The translations under genes and the position numbers were made by a program. Source: an uncultured Clostridia bacterium (GTDB taxonomy: Bacteria > Bacillota > Clostridia > TANB77 > CAG-508). From it: a stretch of DNA of 64,000 nt. The notes beneath the pieces are model-generated. The model saw nothing but the letters and a program-made list of their open reading frames with translations. It did no database searches and had not been told where the DNA came from. Below are positions 36,222 to 45,989 of the stretch, piece after piece (the first letter of the stretch is position 1; each line of letters opens with the position of its first letter). The stretch covers positions 77,846-141,845 of the forward strand of contig CAPPGO010000005.1 of assembly GCA_948678575.1 (NCBI GenBank), read 5' to 3'.

Positions 36222-36407
36222 GGTTTGAAAAAATTAACTTTATATAACAAGATAACGCAAAAATTTTTATAGTGACAACTTAATTTTATAATGAGAAAAA
36301 TAATTATCATATAGTTATACTGATTGATAATTATTTTTTTATTGAAAAAATATATAGTTAGATATATTATATATATAATTATTTTAATAAATTTTAGGAT
36401 GAAAATT

Positions 36408-37361
36408 ATGATGAAATTAATAAAGAATGAATTGTTAAAAATTTTTAAACGAAAAAATATATATGTTTTGCTTTTCTTGGCATTAGTGATTATATCTGGA
36501 TATAGTATATTTACTAAGCTTGTGAGTCAAGATATAGATATAAAAGAGCAATATGAAAAAGCATATAAGAATGATGCTTTAATTTTAGAAAATTATGAAA
36601 ATTTAAATACAAAAGAACTATACGAAAATGTTATAGAAAGAATAGCTTTAGAAAAATATGCTATTGAAAATAAAATAGAATATAATATTTTGTTAAATTC
36701 TCAAAATAGAAATGTTCCATTACCAGCAGATGCAAGATTTTTAATTATGAAAGTATTTGATTATTTCGATATTGCAATAATTTTTATCATTATTTATTTG
36801 TCTAGTACGATACTTTCAGAAGAATATAATTCTGGAACAATTAAAACTTTGTTAATAAAGCCATATAAAAGAATTACTATTCTAACATCAAAAATAATAA
36901 CGAGTTTAGTTGTTACAATTTTGATTGTAATGGCTATAATAATTTTACAATACTTAATTGGTGGCATACTATTTGGTTTTGATAGTTATAAATTAGAAGC
37001 AATAAGATATAATCCTGTAACAAAAGATATTGTAACAATGAACTTAGGTTCATATATGATAATGATTATTTTGTCAAAAATGCCAATGTACATATTATTG
37101 ACACTGACCAGTTTACTATTTGGAGTTATTACAAATAATATAGCTCTCAATATATTAATTTCACTAGGATTATATATAATTTCTACTTTTGATATATTAA
37201 TAAATAATTTTAGTAAGTTTTTATTTATATTTAATTGGGATATTACTAAGTATATGTTTATAGGTTTAAAAATACCAATTTTAAATTCTGTTATTAGTGC
37301 AATATTTATAACAATAATATTAATATATATTTTTAACAATAAAGATATACGAAATGAATAA
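36408..37361 (+). CDS. ABC-2 type exporter permease
   Basis: The 317-residue protein begins KLIKNELLKIFKRKNIYV, the usual start of ABC-2 permeases beside CcmA-type ATPases, with a first helix near 18-35, an extracytoplasmic loop (about 36-110) and five helices from 120 to 312. It shares the SEEYNSGTIKTLLIKP and GFDSYKLEAI stretches with the protein at 38091, so the two are homologues and may form a heterodimer. A weak AGGATGAA site precedes the ATG. Confidence 0.82.
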   Translation: MMKLIKNELLKIFKRKNIYVLLFLALVIISGYSIFTKLVSQDIDIKEQYEKAYKNDALILENYENLNTKELYENVIERIALEKYAIENKIEYNILLNSQNRNVPLPADARFLIMKVFDYFDIAIIFIIIYLSSTILSEEYNSGTIKTLLIKPYKRITILTSKIITSLVVTILIVMAIIILQYLIGGILFGFDSYKLEAIRYNPVTKDIVTMNLGSYMIMIILSKMPMYILLTLTSLLFGVITNNIALNILISLGLYIISTFDILINNFSKFLFIFNWDITKYMFIGLKIPILNSVISAIFITIILIYIFNNKDIRNE

Positions 37362-37378
37362 ACGAAAGGAAAAAGTTA

Positions 37379-38110
37379 ATGGAAGTTCTAAAATGTGAAG
37401 ATTTAAAAAAGCAAGTAAAAAACAAAACAATTGTAGAAAATATATCTTTTTCTATAAGCAAAGGTGATGTAGTTGGACTTTTAGGTCCAAATGGTGCAGG
37501 AAAAACAACAGTTATAAAATTAATATTAGGTTTGATAAAAATTACAGAGGGAAAAGTATATATAAATAATTATGATATACAAAGCAATTTTGTAAAGGCA
37601 ATTGAAAAAGTAGGTGCAATTGTAGAAAATCCAGATATATATATGTATTTATCTGGTTATGATAATTTAAAAATTACAGCTAATAATTATAAAAATATAT
37701 CTAAAGCTAGAATTGACGAAGTTATTAAAATTGTTGGGCTTGAAAAAAGGATAAAAGATAAGGTTTCTACTTATTCATTAGGTATGAGGCAAAGATTAGG
37801 AATTGCAGAAGCAATTATAAATAATCCTGAACTATTAATATTAGATGAACCAACAAATGGTTTAGATATTGAAGGCACAATTGAAATGAGAAATTTAATT
37901 CAAAATTTGTCACATCAAGGAATTGCAATTTTAATATCTAGTCATAATTTAACTGAAATCAATAATTTATGCAATAGAATTATAACAATAAAAAATGGAA
38001 AGATAATTACAAATGATACAATTGAAGAATTTAAGACTTTTGCTGAAAATGAAAAGTTAAGCCTAGAAGAAGCCTTTATTAAAAAGGTAGGTGAAAATAA
38101 AATTGATTAA
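37379..38110 (+). CDS. ABC-2 type exporter ATPase
   Basis: The 243-residue ATPase has Walker A GPNGAGKTT (about 37-45), signature YSLGMRQRLG (about 135-144), Walker B LLILDEPTNGLD (about 153-164) and H-loop ISSHNL. It resembles the recoded ATPase at 33034 but carries a normal D-loop GGT codon, so it needs no recoding and gives a direct control for the frame comparison. It lies between two homologous permeases and overlaps the second by 20 bases. Confidence 0.92.
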   Translation: MEVLKCEDLKKQVKNKTIVENISFSISKGDVVGLLGPNGAGKTTVIKLILGLIKITEGKVYINNYDIQSNFVKAIEKVGAIVENPDIYMYLSGYDNLKITANNYKNISKARIDEVIKIVGLEKRIKDKVSTYSLGMRQRLGIAEAIINNPELLILDEPTNGLDIEGTIEMRNLIQNLSHQGIAILISSHNLTEINNLCNRIITIKNGKIITNDTIEEFKTFAENEKLSLEEAFIKKVGENKID

Positions 38111-39605
38111 ATTAGTAGAAAATGAACTAATAAAAATATTTAAAAGAAAAAGTATATATTGGTTATTTGCATTAGCATTTGTAGGAATGATAGTTTATAA
38201 TAATATAAATCCTGACCAAAATCCACCAGATACATACATTATTGATACCAAAGATTTTCCAATTGAAAGTGTTGAGGAGGCATTAAAAAATATTGATGTA
38301 AATAGTGAAGAATTTATTATTCAAATGATTTCTATTAAGAGAGGAAAATTATGGAATGAATTTGAAGAAGGCTCATGGCAAAGATTTGCATTAAAAGATG
38401 AAAATACAACTTATGGTGGAGGCTTTTCTGGTTATATGAATTTAAATAAAGACATTGATGTATATCTTAAAAATATATTTGATTATGAGATAAATGATAA
38501 TGGTTCTAAGGAAATGTATGAAATTTCTAAATTAAAATATAACGAATATGTAGAAGCTTTAAAGTCAAATGACTGGAAAAATTTTGTTAATGTTAAAATT
38601 AAGAATTTAGAAGAAATGAAAAGAGACAAAAACATAGATAATGAAAAAATTGAAGCAATTAATTTTGAGATAGAATGTTATCAATTAAGGTTAAAAAATA
38701 ATATAGGTTATAATTACAGTAATTTAACTCAATATTTAGAACAATATAAAGAAAACTATTATTTTTCACAGGCATACAAAAATCAGCAATTTAATGAAAG
38801 TCAAGCATTTGTGAACTATGAATATAATTTTTATAGTTCAAGAGCAGAATTATGCAAATATGCACTTGAAAATAATATGAATAGAGATATTTCAAATGAG
38901 AATAACATAATTTATGATAATAAAATAGATGCAAGAATATTTTTTATAAGGACTTTTCAATATTTTGATATTATTATTGTTATAATTGCAATATATATAT
39001 CTACAACAACAGTAACAGAAGAAACCAGTAAAAGAACAATGAAAAACTTATTAACCAAACCACATAAGAGAAGTAAAATAATAATGTCAAAAATAATTGC
39101 TTGTATAATTACAGTTATTATTTCTATGATATTTGTTGTTATATCTCAATATTTGATAGGTGGTAGTATATTTGGATTTGATAGTTATGTTTTAGATTAC
39201 ATAGGTTATGATTTTAATAACAGTGAAATAATTACAATGAGTTTATTTAAATACATTTGTATTGTTGGTTTTTTAAAATTTCCAATATATATTATAATAA
39301 TTTTATTTTGTATTTTTATGGGAGTAATTAATAATAATCAAGCTATGACAATAATTTTAACTTTGATTATATTTTTAATAGGGAGTGTAGTTCTTACAGA
39401 ATGGTCAACAGTTGAAAAACTTTCAATAATAACAAGATATTTTATAACAAATAATTGGGATTTTAGTACATATTTATTCGGGCAAGTTTCTAATATAAGT
39501 GGTATAACATTATATAGTTCAATTATAAATTTCTTCTTTCATTTAGCTTTATTATTATATTTATCAATTAATCAGTTTAACAAAAAAGAAATTGTTAATA
39601 CATAA
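38091..39605 (+). CDS. ABC-2 type exporter permease, long form
   Basis: The 504-residue protein has a first helix (about 20-35), an unusually long extracytoplasmic domain (about 40-285, charged with Lys/Asp/Glu/Asn) and five to six C-terminal helices (about 290-500). GTG start follows AAAGGTAG inside the end of the ATPase gene. The C-terminal half is homologous to the permease at 36408. The large external domain could hold a peptide substrate. Together the genes form one exporter with two unequal permeases. Confidence 0.85.
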   Translation: MKIKLIKLVENELIKIFKRKSIYWLFALAFVGMIVYNNINPDQNPPDTYIIDTKDFPIESVEEALKNIDVNSEEFIIQMISIKRGKLWNEFEEGSWQRFALKDENTTYGGGFSGYMNLNKDIDVYLKNIFDYEINDNGSKEMYEISKLKYNEYVEALKSNDWKNFVNVKIKNLEEMKRDKNIDNEKIEAINFEIECYQLRLKNNIGYNYSNLTQYLEQYKENYYFSQAYKNQQFNESQAFVNYEYNFYSSRAELCKYALENNMNRDISNENNIIYDNKIDARIFFIRTFQYFDIIIVIIAIYISTTTVTEETSKRTMKNLLTKPHKRSKIIMSKIIACIITVIISMIFVVISQYLIGGSIFGFDSYVLDYIGYDFNNSEIITMSLFKYICIVGFLKFPIYIIIILFCIFMGVINNNQAMTIILTLIIFLIGSVVLTEWSTVEKLSIITRYFITNNWDFSTYLFGQVSNISGITLYSSIINFFFHLALLLYLSINQFNKKEIVNT

Positions 39606-39632
39606 TTTTTTAAAAGATAATTAATTTATAAT

Positions 39633-39676
39633 AAAAACTAATTTTGTGCATAGAATGTACAAAATTAGTTTTTTAT
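39633..39676 (+). terminator. Terminator of the exporter cluster
   Basis: AAAAACTAATTTTGT pairs with ACAAAATTAGTTTTTT across an 11-base loop, in a near copy of the stem at 32226. Confidence 0.88.
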
Positions 39677-39690
39677 TTTGGAGGAAAATT

Positions 39691-40904
39691 ATGGATAAAA
39701 AGATTTTAGCAAGTTTAATGTTATTTATAATTTGCATATCAAGTAGTAGTTATGCTTTAGAATATGTAATTCCAGTTTGGTTAGACACTGGTGGTACAAG
39801 AGAGGTAAGTAACGAAGCACTTCGGAGAAAATTTTTTGAATATTGAAAGTGAAAGTGCAATTTTAATTGAGCAAACAACACGGAAAAGTTTTATATGAAA
39901 AAAATTCTCATGAAAAGTTAAGACCTGCAAGTGTTACAAAAGTTATGACAATTTTACTTATTATGGAAGCATTAGATAGCGGTAAAATTGCATTAACAGA
40001 TACAGTTTCTTGTTCAGAAAATGCTACTGCTATGGGTGGCTCTCAAATTTGGTTAGATACCAGAGAAAGCTTGACAGTAGATGAAATGTTGAAAGCAATT
40101 TGTGTTGTTTCTGCAAATGACTGTACTGTTGCAATGGCAGAATTTTTAGCAGGCTCAGAAGATGTTTTTGTTGGATTAATGAATGATAAAGCAAAAGCTT
40201 TGGGCATGAATGATACAACTTTTAAAAATTGTCATGGAATAGATGAAGAGGGACATATGTCAAGTGCTTATGATATTTCTTTGATGTCAAAGGAACTTTT
40301 ACAAAATCATCCTAATATTAAGAAATATACAACAATTTGGATGGATTCTTTAAGAGACGGAAAATCTAGTTTAGTGAATACAAACAAATTAGTAAGAAAT
40401 TATAAAGGATGTACAGGATTAAAAACAGGTTCTACAAGTTTAGCTTTGTATAATTTATCTGCAAGTGCTACAAAAGATGATTTATCTTTAATTTCAGTTG
40501 TATTGAAAGGTGGAACAAGTAATATAAGATTTAATGATGCAAAAAAATTATTAGATTATGGTTTTACAAATTTTAAATTTGAAAAAAGCGGAACAAAAGA
40601 TGCTGTTGTTAAAACAGTTGAAGTAAATAAGGCAGTGGAGAAAGAATTAAATTTAGTATATGAAAAAGATAGTGGAATATTAGTACAAAAATCGAATTCT
40701 GCAAATATTGAGCAAGAGGTGGTTTTAAGTGAAAATATTTCTGCTCCAATTCAAAAGGGTGAAATTTTGGGAACAGTACATTTTTATTTAGATGGTGAAA
40801 TTTTAGATAGTATTAATTTAGTAGCAGAAAAAGATGTTGACAAACTTTCAGTATCTTCAATGTATTCGTATATTGCAGAAGCATGGTTAAATTTACTAAG
40901 ATAG
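39691..40904 (+). CDS. D-alanyl-D-alanine carboxypeptidase, needs two +1 recodings
   Basis: This DacA/DacF-type penicillin-binding protein (peptidase S11) trims the terminal D-Ala of peptidoglycan stems. Reading through two CGG-A sites (39823 and 39881) gives 403 residues: a signal peptide (about 1-19), then SxxK at Ser80-Lys83 (PASVTK), SAN at about 140-142, KTG at about 244-246, and a C-terminal beta domain with a terminal amphipathic or membrane anchor helix. In the plain frame it would stop 54 codons after the start. The second recoded glycine begins the conserved GKVLYEKN strand before the active site. GGAGG precedes the ATG. Family placement (dacA, dacB or dacF) is not resolved. Confidence 0.9.
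39823..39826 (+). other. CGGA recoding site 3 (carboxypeptidase)
   Basis: CTT-CGG-A; reading resumes at GGA (39824, Gly45). Without recoding the frame meets TGA ten codons later. Confidence 0.83.
39881..39884 (+). other. CGGA recoding site 4 (carboxypeptidase)
   Basis: ACA-CGG-A, in phase only after site 3 has been shifted; resumes at GGA (39882, Gly64 of TTGKVLYEKN). Two dependent shifts 58 bases apart. Confidence 0.85.
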
Positions 40905-41017
40905 CTTTTAGTTTTTAAAACTAGATATTGTAAATATAAAAAACTGACCACTTATCATATTCCATTTGATTTTTTATTATAGTATAATGTTACAGAAGAT
41001 GAGTTAAAGGAGAGTTT

Positions 41018-41948
41018 ATGAACGATATTCAAATAATTGCAAGTAGTTCATATTTGCCGAAAACACAAATTTCTAATCGATTTTTTAATGAAAAATTTAA
41101 TCTTCCAGAAGATTGGATAAAAAGAAGAACAGGAATAGAAACAAGATATTTTGCAAAAGATGAAAGCATTATAGAATTAGGAGTGAAAGTTGCAACAAAA
41201 TTAATAAATGAAAATAAAATTGATAAAGAAATAATAGATGGAATAATTGTTGCAACTACATCTACTAATAGATTAATGCCAGGAATTAGTTTTGAAATAC
41301 AAAAATCACTAAATATAGAAAATTGTATGTGTATAGATATTTTAGCAGGTTGCAGTGGTTTCATAAATGCACTAGATATTGCAAGAAAATACATAGCTTT
41401 GAATGAATTAACAAATGTTTTAGTGATTGGAATTGAAAAAATTTCAGATTTTTTAAACTTTGAAGATATTAATACATCAATTATTTTAGGAGATGGTGCT
41501 GGAGCTTTACTCTTAACCTCTTCTAAAAATAAAAAAGTGTATTATTCAAATATTGAGAGTTTTGGAAAAGATAACGAAATATTAACTTGTAATAGTAATG
41601 AAAAATTGTATATGAATGGTAGAAATGTATATAAATTTGCAGTAAATAAAACAACAAATAATATACTTGAAACTTTGAATAAAGCTAATTTATTAAAAAA
41701 GGATATAGAATATTTTATTTTACATCAATCGAATTCTAGAATTATTGATAGTATTTATGAAAAATTAGATATTTCAAAAGACAAAACATATACTAATCTA
41801 GCAAAAGTGCGGAAATACTTTTTGTGCAAGCATTCCGATTGTTATAGATGAAATGAATAAAAAAGATTTATTAAAGGAAAATGATAAAATCCTACTTTGT
41901 GCTTATGGTGGTGGATTAAATGTAGGAAGTATAATATTAGAAATTTAA
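41018..41948 (+). CDS. fabH: 3-oxoacyl-ACP synthase III (FabH), requires +1 recoding
   Basis: FabH condenses acetyl-CoA with malonyl-ACP to start fatty-acid synthesis. The catalytic Cys112 (AGCSGF) and His236 (LHQSN) are in the first frame. CGG-A at 41810 then interrupts; without the C the frame runs on as GNTFCASIPIVIDE and ends GGGLNVGSIILEI at 41948, giving 309 residues, the usual size. The recoded residue is Gly265, directly before Asn266, the third member of the Cys-His-Asn triad. AAAGGAGAG precedes the ATG. It opens the fatty-acid cluster; no second FabH is seen here. Confidence 0.93.
41810..41813 (+). other. CGGA recoding site 5 (fabH)
   Basis: GTG-CGG-A; resumes at GGA (41811), restoring the Gly-Asn-Thr of the active site. 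Unrecoded, the product would lose the catalytic Asn and end at TGA 41849. Confidence 0.87.
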
Positions 41949-41961
41949 AGAGGAGTTAAAA

Positions 41962-42897
41962 ATGAAAATAGGATTTTTATTTCCAGGTCAAGGGTCTCAA
42001 AGCCTTGGGATGGGAGAGGATTTATATAATTTTTATGATGAAATAAGAGAAATTTATAAAAAGGTAAATCAAATCTTAGGAATTGATGTAGTAAACCTTA
42101 CATTTAGTTCTAGTGAAGAAGAACTTTCACAAACTAAAAATACTCAAATAGCAATATTTACAATGAGTTTGGGAATTTTAGAAGTTTTAAAGAAAAACGG
42201 AATTGAAGCAAACAATTTAGCAGGTTTAAGCTTAGGAGAATATACAGCATTAGAATATGGTGGAGCATTAGATTTTGAAACAGCTGTAAAAATAGTTGAA
42301 AAAAGAGGAGAAATAATGCAAAATAATATTCCAGATGGTAATTGGCAAATGGCTGGTGTTTTAGCATTATCAGATAGTGACGTAGAAAAAGCTTGCAAAA
42401 TGGTCACAAAAGGTTTTGTAGCACCTGCAAATTATAATTGCCCAGGACAAGTAGTGGTTTCTGGTGATGAAGAAGGAATTGCAGAAATAACAGAAATTGC
42501 AAAAGAGCTTGGTGCAAAAAAAGTAAGTCCAATAAAAACATATGGTCCATTTCATACAGAAAAATTAGAAATTGCATCAGAAAAATTAAGATTAGAATTA
42601 GAAAAAATAGATATAAATATTCCAAATAAAATAGTATATAAAAATATTAATAGCGAAAAATATGAAAAAAGTGACAATATGATAGATATACTTGCTAAAC
42701 ATGTAAAAAGTCCAGTGCATTTTTCAAGAATTATTCAAAATATGATAGATGATGGAGTTGATACATTTATAGAAATAGGTCCAGGAAAAATTTTAACAAG
42801 TTTAGTTAAAAGAGTAAGTCGAGATGTAAAATTAATAAATATAAATGATAAAGAAAGCTTAGAACAAGCAATTTTTGAGTTAAAGGAGATAAAATAA
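41962..42897 (+). CDS. fabD: Malonyl-CoA:ACP transacylase
   Basis: FabD loads malonyl groups on ACP. The 311-residue protein has GQGSQ (9-13), catalytic GLSLGEY (Ser90), an Arg in KRGEIMQ, GPFHT (His in the conserved GxFHT context) and GPGKIL near the C-terminus. AGAGGAG precedes the ATG. Only 13 bases separate it from fabH, and its stop overlaps fabG, so the order follows standard clostridial fab clusters except for the missing acpP. Confidence 0.96.
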   Translation: MKIGFLFPGQGSQSLGMGEDLYNFYDEIREIYKKVNQILGIDVVNLTFSSSEEELSQTKNTQIAIFTMSLGILEVLKKNGIEANNLAGLSLGEYTALEYGGALDFETAVKIVEKRGEIMQNNIPDGNWQMAGVLALSDSDVEKACKMVTKGFVAPANYNCPGQVVVSGDEEGIAEITEIAKELGAKKVSPIKTYGPFHTEKLEIASEKLRLELEKIDINIPNKIVYKNINSEKYEKSDNMIDILAKHVKSPVHFSRIIQNMIDDGVDTFIEIGPGKILTSLVKRVSRDVKLININDKESLEQAIFELKEIK

Positions 42898-43637
42898 TGG
42901 GAGATAATAGAGTTGTATTAGTTACAGGAGCTGGAAGAGGCATTGGAAAGGAAATTGCATTAAAATTTGCTAAAAATAATTATGATGTTTCAGTAAATTA
43001 CAGAAGTAAGACAGATGAGTTAGATGAACTAAAAAAAGAAATTGAAAAAAATGGTGTTAAATGTGCTTTGGTGCAAGGTGATGTTGCAAACTTTGAAGAA
43101 GCAGAACGAATAGTTAATGAAACAGTAGAAAAATTAGGAAAAATTGATGTTTTAGTAAATAATGCGGGAATTACAAAAGATGGACTTTTAATGAGAATGA
43201 GCAAAGATGATTTTGAGAAGGTTTTAGATATAAATTTAATTGGAACTTTTAATGTTACAAGAAATGTTATACCATTAATGATTAAGCAAAAATCAGGAAG
43301 AATTATAAATATTTCTTCGGTAGTTGGTGTTGTTGGAAATGCTGGACAGACAAATTATTCTGCTTCAAAAGCGGGAATTATAGGCTTTACAAAGAGCTTA
43401 GCAAAAGAAGTTGCAAGTAGAAATATTTTAGTAAATGCTGTTGCACCTGGATTTATTGCAACAGATATGACTAGTGTTTTATCAGATTCTGTAAAAGAAA
43501 ATATAAATAATCAAATTCCACTTAGAAAAATGGGAACAGCAGAAGATGTTGCTAAGGTTGTAAGCTTTTTAGCATCAGAAGATAGCAGTTATATAACAGG
43601 TCAAGTTATTAATGTAGATGGTGGAATGGTAATGTAA
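42897..43637 (+). CDS. fabG: 3-oxoacyl-ACP reductase
   Basis: The 246-residue short-chain dehydrogenase reduces 3-oxoacyl-ACP with NADPH. It has TGAGRGIGKEIA (about 11-22), NNAG (about 87-90), catalytic Ser of ISSVVG and YSASKAG (Tyr-x-x-x-Lys, about 153-159), and IPLRKMGTAEDVA near the end. Its ATG shares a base with fabD's stop. It contains a GCGGGA where CGG is out of frame, so it is unaffected by recoding. Confidence 0.96.
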   Translation: MGDNRVVLVTGAGRGIGKEIALKFAKNNYDVSVNYRSKTDELDELKKEIEKNGVKCALVQGDVANFEEAERIVNETVEKLGKIDVLVNNAGITKDGLLMRMSKDDFEKVLDINLIGTFNVTRNVIPLMIKQKSGRIINISSVVGVVGNAGQTNYSASKAGIIGFTKSLAKEVASRNILVNAVAPGFIATDMTSVLSDSVKENINNQIPLRKMGTAEDVAKVVSFLASEDSSYITGQVINVDGGMVM

Positions 43638-43723
43638 ATTTTTAAAATTAAGCGTTGTCTAACTGTGTTATCGGATATATAGTTAAAATTATTTATACTA
43701 AAAGGAAGGAAATGATATAAAAA

Positions 43724-44959
43724 ATGAGAAGAGTTGTAGTTACAGGCTTAGGAGCAGTTACTCCTATTGGAAATAATGTAGAAGATTTTTGGAAAAGTAT
43801 TGTGGAAGGAAAATGTGGAATTGATGAAATAAAAAGCTTTGATACTACAAATTTTAAAGTAAAATTAGCAGGAGAAGTTAAGAACTTAAATGTTGAAGAG
43901 ATTTTAGATAAAAAAGCTGTTAGAAGATTAGATAGATATACTCAATTTGCAATGATAGCTTCACGAGAAGCAGTAAAAGATGCAAATATTGATATTGAAA
44001 AAATAGATAGCAATCGTTTTGGAGTAGCGATTGGTTCAGGAATTGGTGGACTTAAAACTATGCAAAATGATATAGGAGTTTTATGTGAAAAAGGTCCAGA
44101 CAGAATATCTCCAATGTTTATCCCAATGGCAATAAGTAATATGGCTTCTGGAAATGTATCAATAGATATTGGTGCAAAGGGTGAAAGTTTTTGTACAACA
44201 ACAGCTTGTGCTAGTGGTACACATTCAATAGGAGAAGCATTTAGAATTATAAGACATGGTTATCAAGATATTATGATAGCTGGTGGTACAGAAGCATCAA
44301 TCAATGAAACTGGAATTGCGGGGTTTACTAATATAAAAGCACTTTCATCAAGTACAGATAAAAACAGAGCAAGCATTCCTTTTGATAAAGAAAGATCTGG
44401 ATTTGTTATGGGAGAAGGTTGTGGAGTTTTAATTCTTGAAGAATTGGAACATGCTAAGTCAAGAGGAGCTAAGATTTATGCAGAAATGGTAGGATATGCA
44501 GCTACTTCTGATGCTTACCACATTACAGCACCTGCACCAGGCGGTGAAGGCGGGACAAGGGCTATGATAAGAGCTATGGAAGATGCTAATATTAAACCAG
44601 AAAATATTACATATATCAATGCACATGGAACATCAACACATTTAAATGATAGTGGAGAAACATCAGCAGTTAAATTGGCATTTGGTGATTATGCAAAAAG
44701 AGTAATGATGAGTTCTACAAAAGGACATACAGGACACTTACTTGGTGCAGCTGGTGGCGTTGAAGCAGTTGTTTGTGTAAAAGCTATTGAAGATGGTATT
44801 GTTCCACCTACAATAAATTACAAAGTACCTGATGAAGAATGTGATTTAGATATAGTTCCAAACGAAGCTAGAAGAAAAGAAATTAAATATGCTATGTCAA
44901 ATTCTTTGGGCTTTGGAGGACATAATAGTTCTATTATTTTTAAAAATTATACTGATTAG
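43724..44959 (+). CDS. fabF: 3-oxoacyl-ACP synthase II
   Basis: FabF elongates acyl chains. The 411-residue protein has the catalytic TTACASG (Cys162), NAHGTSTHLND and KGHTGHLLGAAG (the two histidines) and FGGHNSS at the end. AAGGAAGG lies unusually far (about 14 bases) before the ATG. In between, ATG-ATA-TAA at 43712 forms an in-frame two-codon frame that ends just before the true start; it may couple or meter initiation. Confidence 0.95.
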   Translation: MRRVVVTGLGAVTPIGNNVEDFWKSIVEGKCGIDEIKSFDTTNFKVKLAGEVKNLNVEEILDKKAVRRLDRYTQFAMIASREAVKDANIDIEKIDSNRFGVAIGSGIGGLKTMQNDIGVLCEKGPDRISPMFIPMAISNMASGNVSIDIGAKGESFCTTTACASGTHSIGEAFRIIRHGYQDIMIAGGTEASINETGIAGFTNIKALSSSTDKNRASIPFDKERSGFVMGEGCGVLILEELEHAKSRGAKIYAEMVGYAATSDAYHITAPAPGGEGGTRAMIRAMEDANIKPENITYINAHGTSTHLNDSGETSAVKLAFGDYAKRVMMSSTKGHTGHLLGAAGGVEAVVCVKAIEDGIVPPTINYKVPDEECDLDIVPNEARRKEIKYAMSNSLGFGGHNSSIIFKNYTD

Positions 44960-44967
44960 TCAAAAGC

Positions 44968-44996
44968 TTGAAAAAAAGCTATAAAAATGGTATAAT
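44968..44996 (+). promoter_or_regulatory. Internal promoter before accB
   Basis: TTGAAA and TATAAT are separated by 17 bases, 36 bases upstream of accB. It gives the acc genes a second transcription start. Downstream, TAGTAT-TTTT-TAGTAC is present but I cannot assign it to FapR or FabT. Confidence 0.7.
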
Positions 44997-45031
44997 CATA
45001 TAGTATTTTTTAGTACGAAAGGAAAGAAAAA

Positions 45032-45472
45032 ATGGATTATAAAGAGATAAAAAAATTAATGGATGATATGGGAAATTCTAAATTATCTGAAATAGAAATT
45101 GAATTTCCTGATGGAATAAAAATAAGTATGAAAAAAGATAGTGGACTTAAATTGTCAAGTCCAGTTCCAATGGTACAAGAGATAAATAGTCCAGCAGTTA
45201 AAGAACCATCTGATTTAGCTGTTATAAATAAACCAGAAGGTAATATTGTAAAAGCTCCTATGGTAGGAACTTTCTATTCAAAATCTTCACCTGCATCAGA
45301 ACCATTTGTTCAAATTGGCAGTAAAGTAAAAAAAGGAGATAAACTTTGCATAATAGAAGCTATGAAATTGATGAACGAGATTGAAAGTGAATTTGATGGC
45401 GAAGTTGTAGAAATATTAGTAAAAGATGAAGAAATGGTAGAATACGGAACACCATTATTTGTTATTAAATAA
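45032..45472 (+). CDS. accB: Biotin carboxyl carrier protein of acetyl-CoA carboxylase
   Basis: The 146-residue protein carries biotin on Lys112 in the EAMKLMNE motif within the biotinyl domain (about 72-146); the N-terminal part and a Pro/Ser/Val-rich linker (about 40-70) are usual for AccB. Its partner genes accC, accD and accA follow. AAAGGAAAG precedes the ATG. The protein moves CO2 from biotin carboxylase to the carboxyltransferase. Confidence 0.96.
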   Translation: MDYKEIKKLMDDMGNSKLSEIEIEFPDGIKISMKKDSGLKLSSPVPMVQEINSPAVKEPSDLAVINKPEGNIVKAPMVGTFYSKSSPASEPFVQIGSKVKKGDKLCIIEAMKLMNEIESEFDGEVVEILVKDEEMVEYGTPLFVIK

Positions 45473-45482
45473 GGAGAAAATA

Positions 45483-45908
45483 ATGTTAGATATAAAAGAA
45501 ATTATGCAAATTATTCCTCAAAGGGCACCATTTTTAATGATAGATAGAGTAGAGGAGTATGTACCAGGAGAAAGTTGTGTAGCTTATAAAAATGTATGTA
45601 TAAATGAACCATACTTTGAAGGACATTTTCCAGGAGAGCCTATTATGCCAGGCGTTTTAATTGTCGAGGCATTAGCTCAAACTGGTGCTGTTGCAATATT
45701 ATCTATGAAAGAAAATAAAGGTAAAAATGCTTTATTTGGCGGAATAGATAAATTGCGCTTTAAAAAGCCAGTGGTTCCAGGGGATGTTTTAAAACTTGAA
45801 GTTAAGATAATAAAACAGAAAGGTCCAATAGGAGTAGGAGAAGCAATCGCAACAGTTGATGAAAAAGTTGTTGCAAAAGGTGAGCTTACATTTGCGATAG
45901 TAGGATAA
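45483..45908 (+). CDS. fabZ: 3-hydroxyacyl-ACP dehydratase
   Basis: FabZ dehydrates 3-hydroxyacyl-ACP. The 141-residue hot-dog protein has GHFPGEPIMPGVLIVEALAQ (about 47-66), with catalytic His and Glu in the expected places. AAGGAGA precedes the ATG at 45483, ten bases after accB. It includes a CGC Arg codon (KLRFKK), showing that CGC stays assigned. It is followed by the inserted segment. Confidence 0.96.
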   Translation: MLDIKEIMQIIPQRAPFLMIDRVEEYVPGESCVAYKNVCINEPYFEGHFPGEPIMPGVLIVEALAQTGAVAILSMKENKGKNALFGGIDKLRFKKPVVPGDVLKLEVKIIKQKGPIGVGEAIATVDEKVVAKGELTFAIVG

Positions 45909-45922
45909 ATTATGCTTAAATA

Positions 45923-45961
45923 ATGGAAATGAGCCTCGTTTTAGGAGGCTCGAATTTCCTT
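45923..45961. repeat. Strong hairpin next to the inserted ORF
   Basis: GGAAAT-GAGCCTC-GTTTTAG-GAGGCTC-GAATTTCC folds as an unusually GC-rich stem for this window. It may terminate the antisense ORF or fabZ, though no clean T-run follows on either side. Confidence 0.6.
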
Positions 45962-45989
45962 GATTGAAGAAATTATTTATCAGTTGCAA

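Noticed and set aside
43674..43676. CGG in the fabG-fabF gap as a further recoding site
   Set aside because: It lies in noncoding DNA between the two genes.
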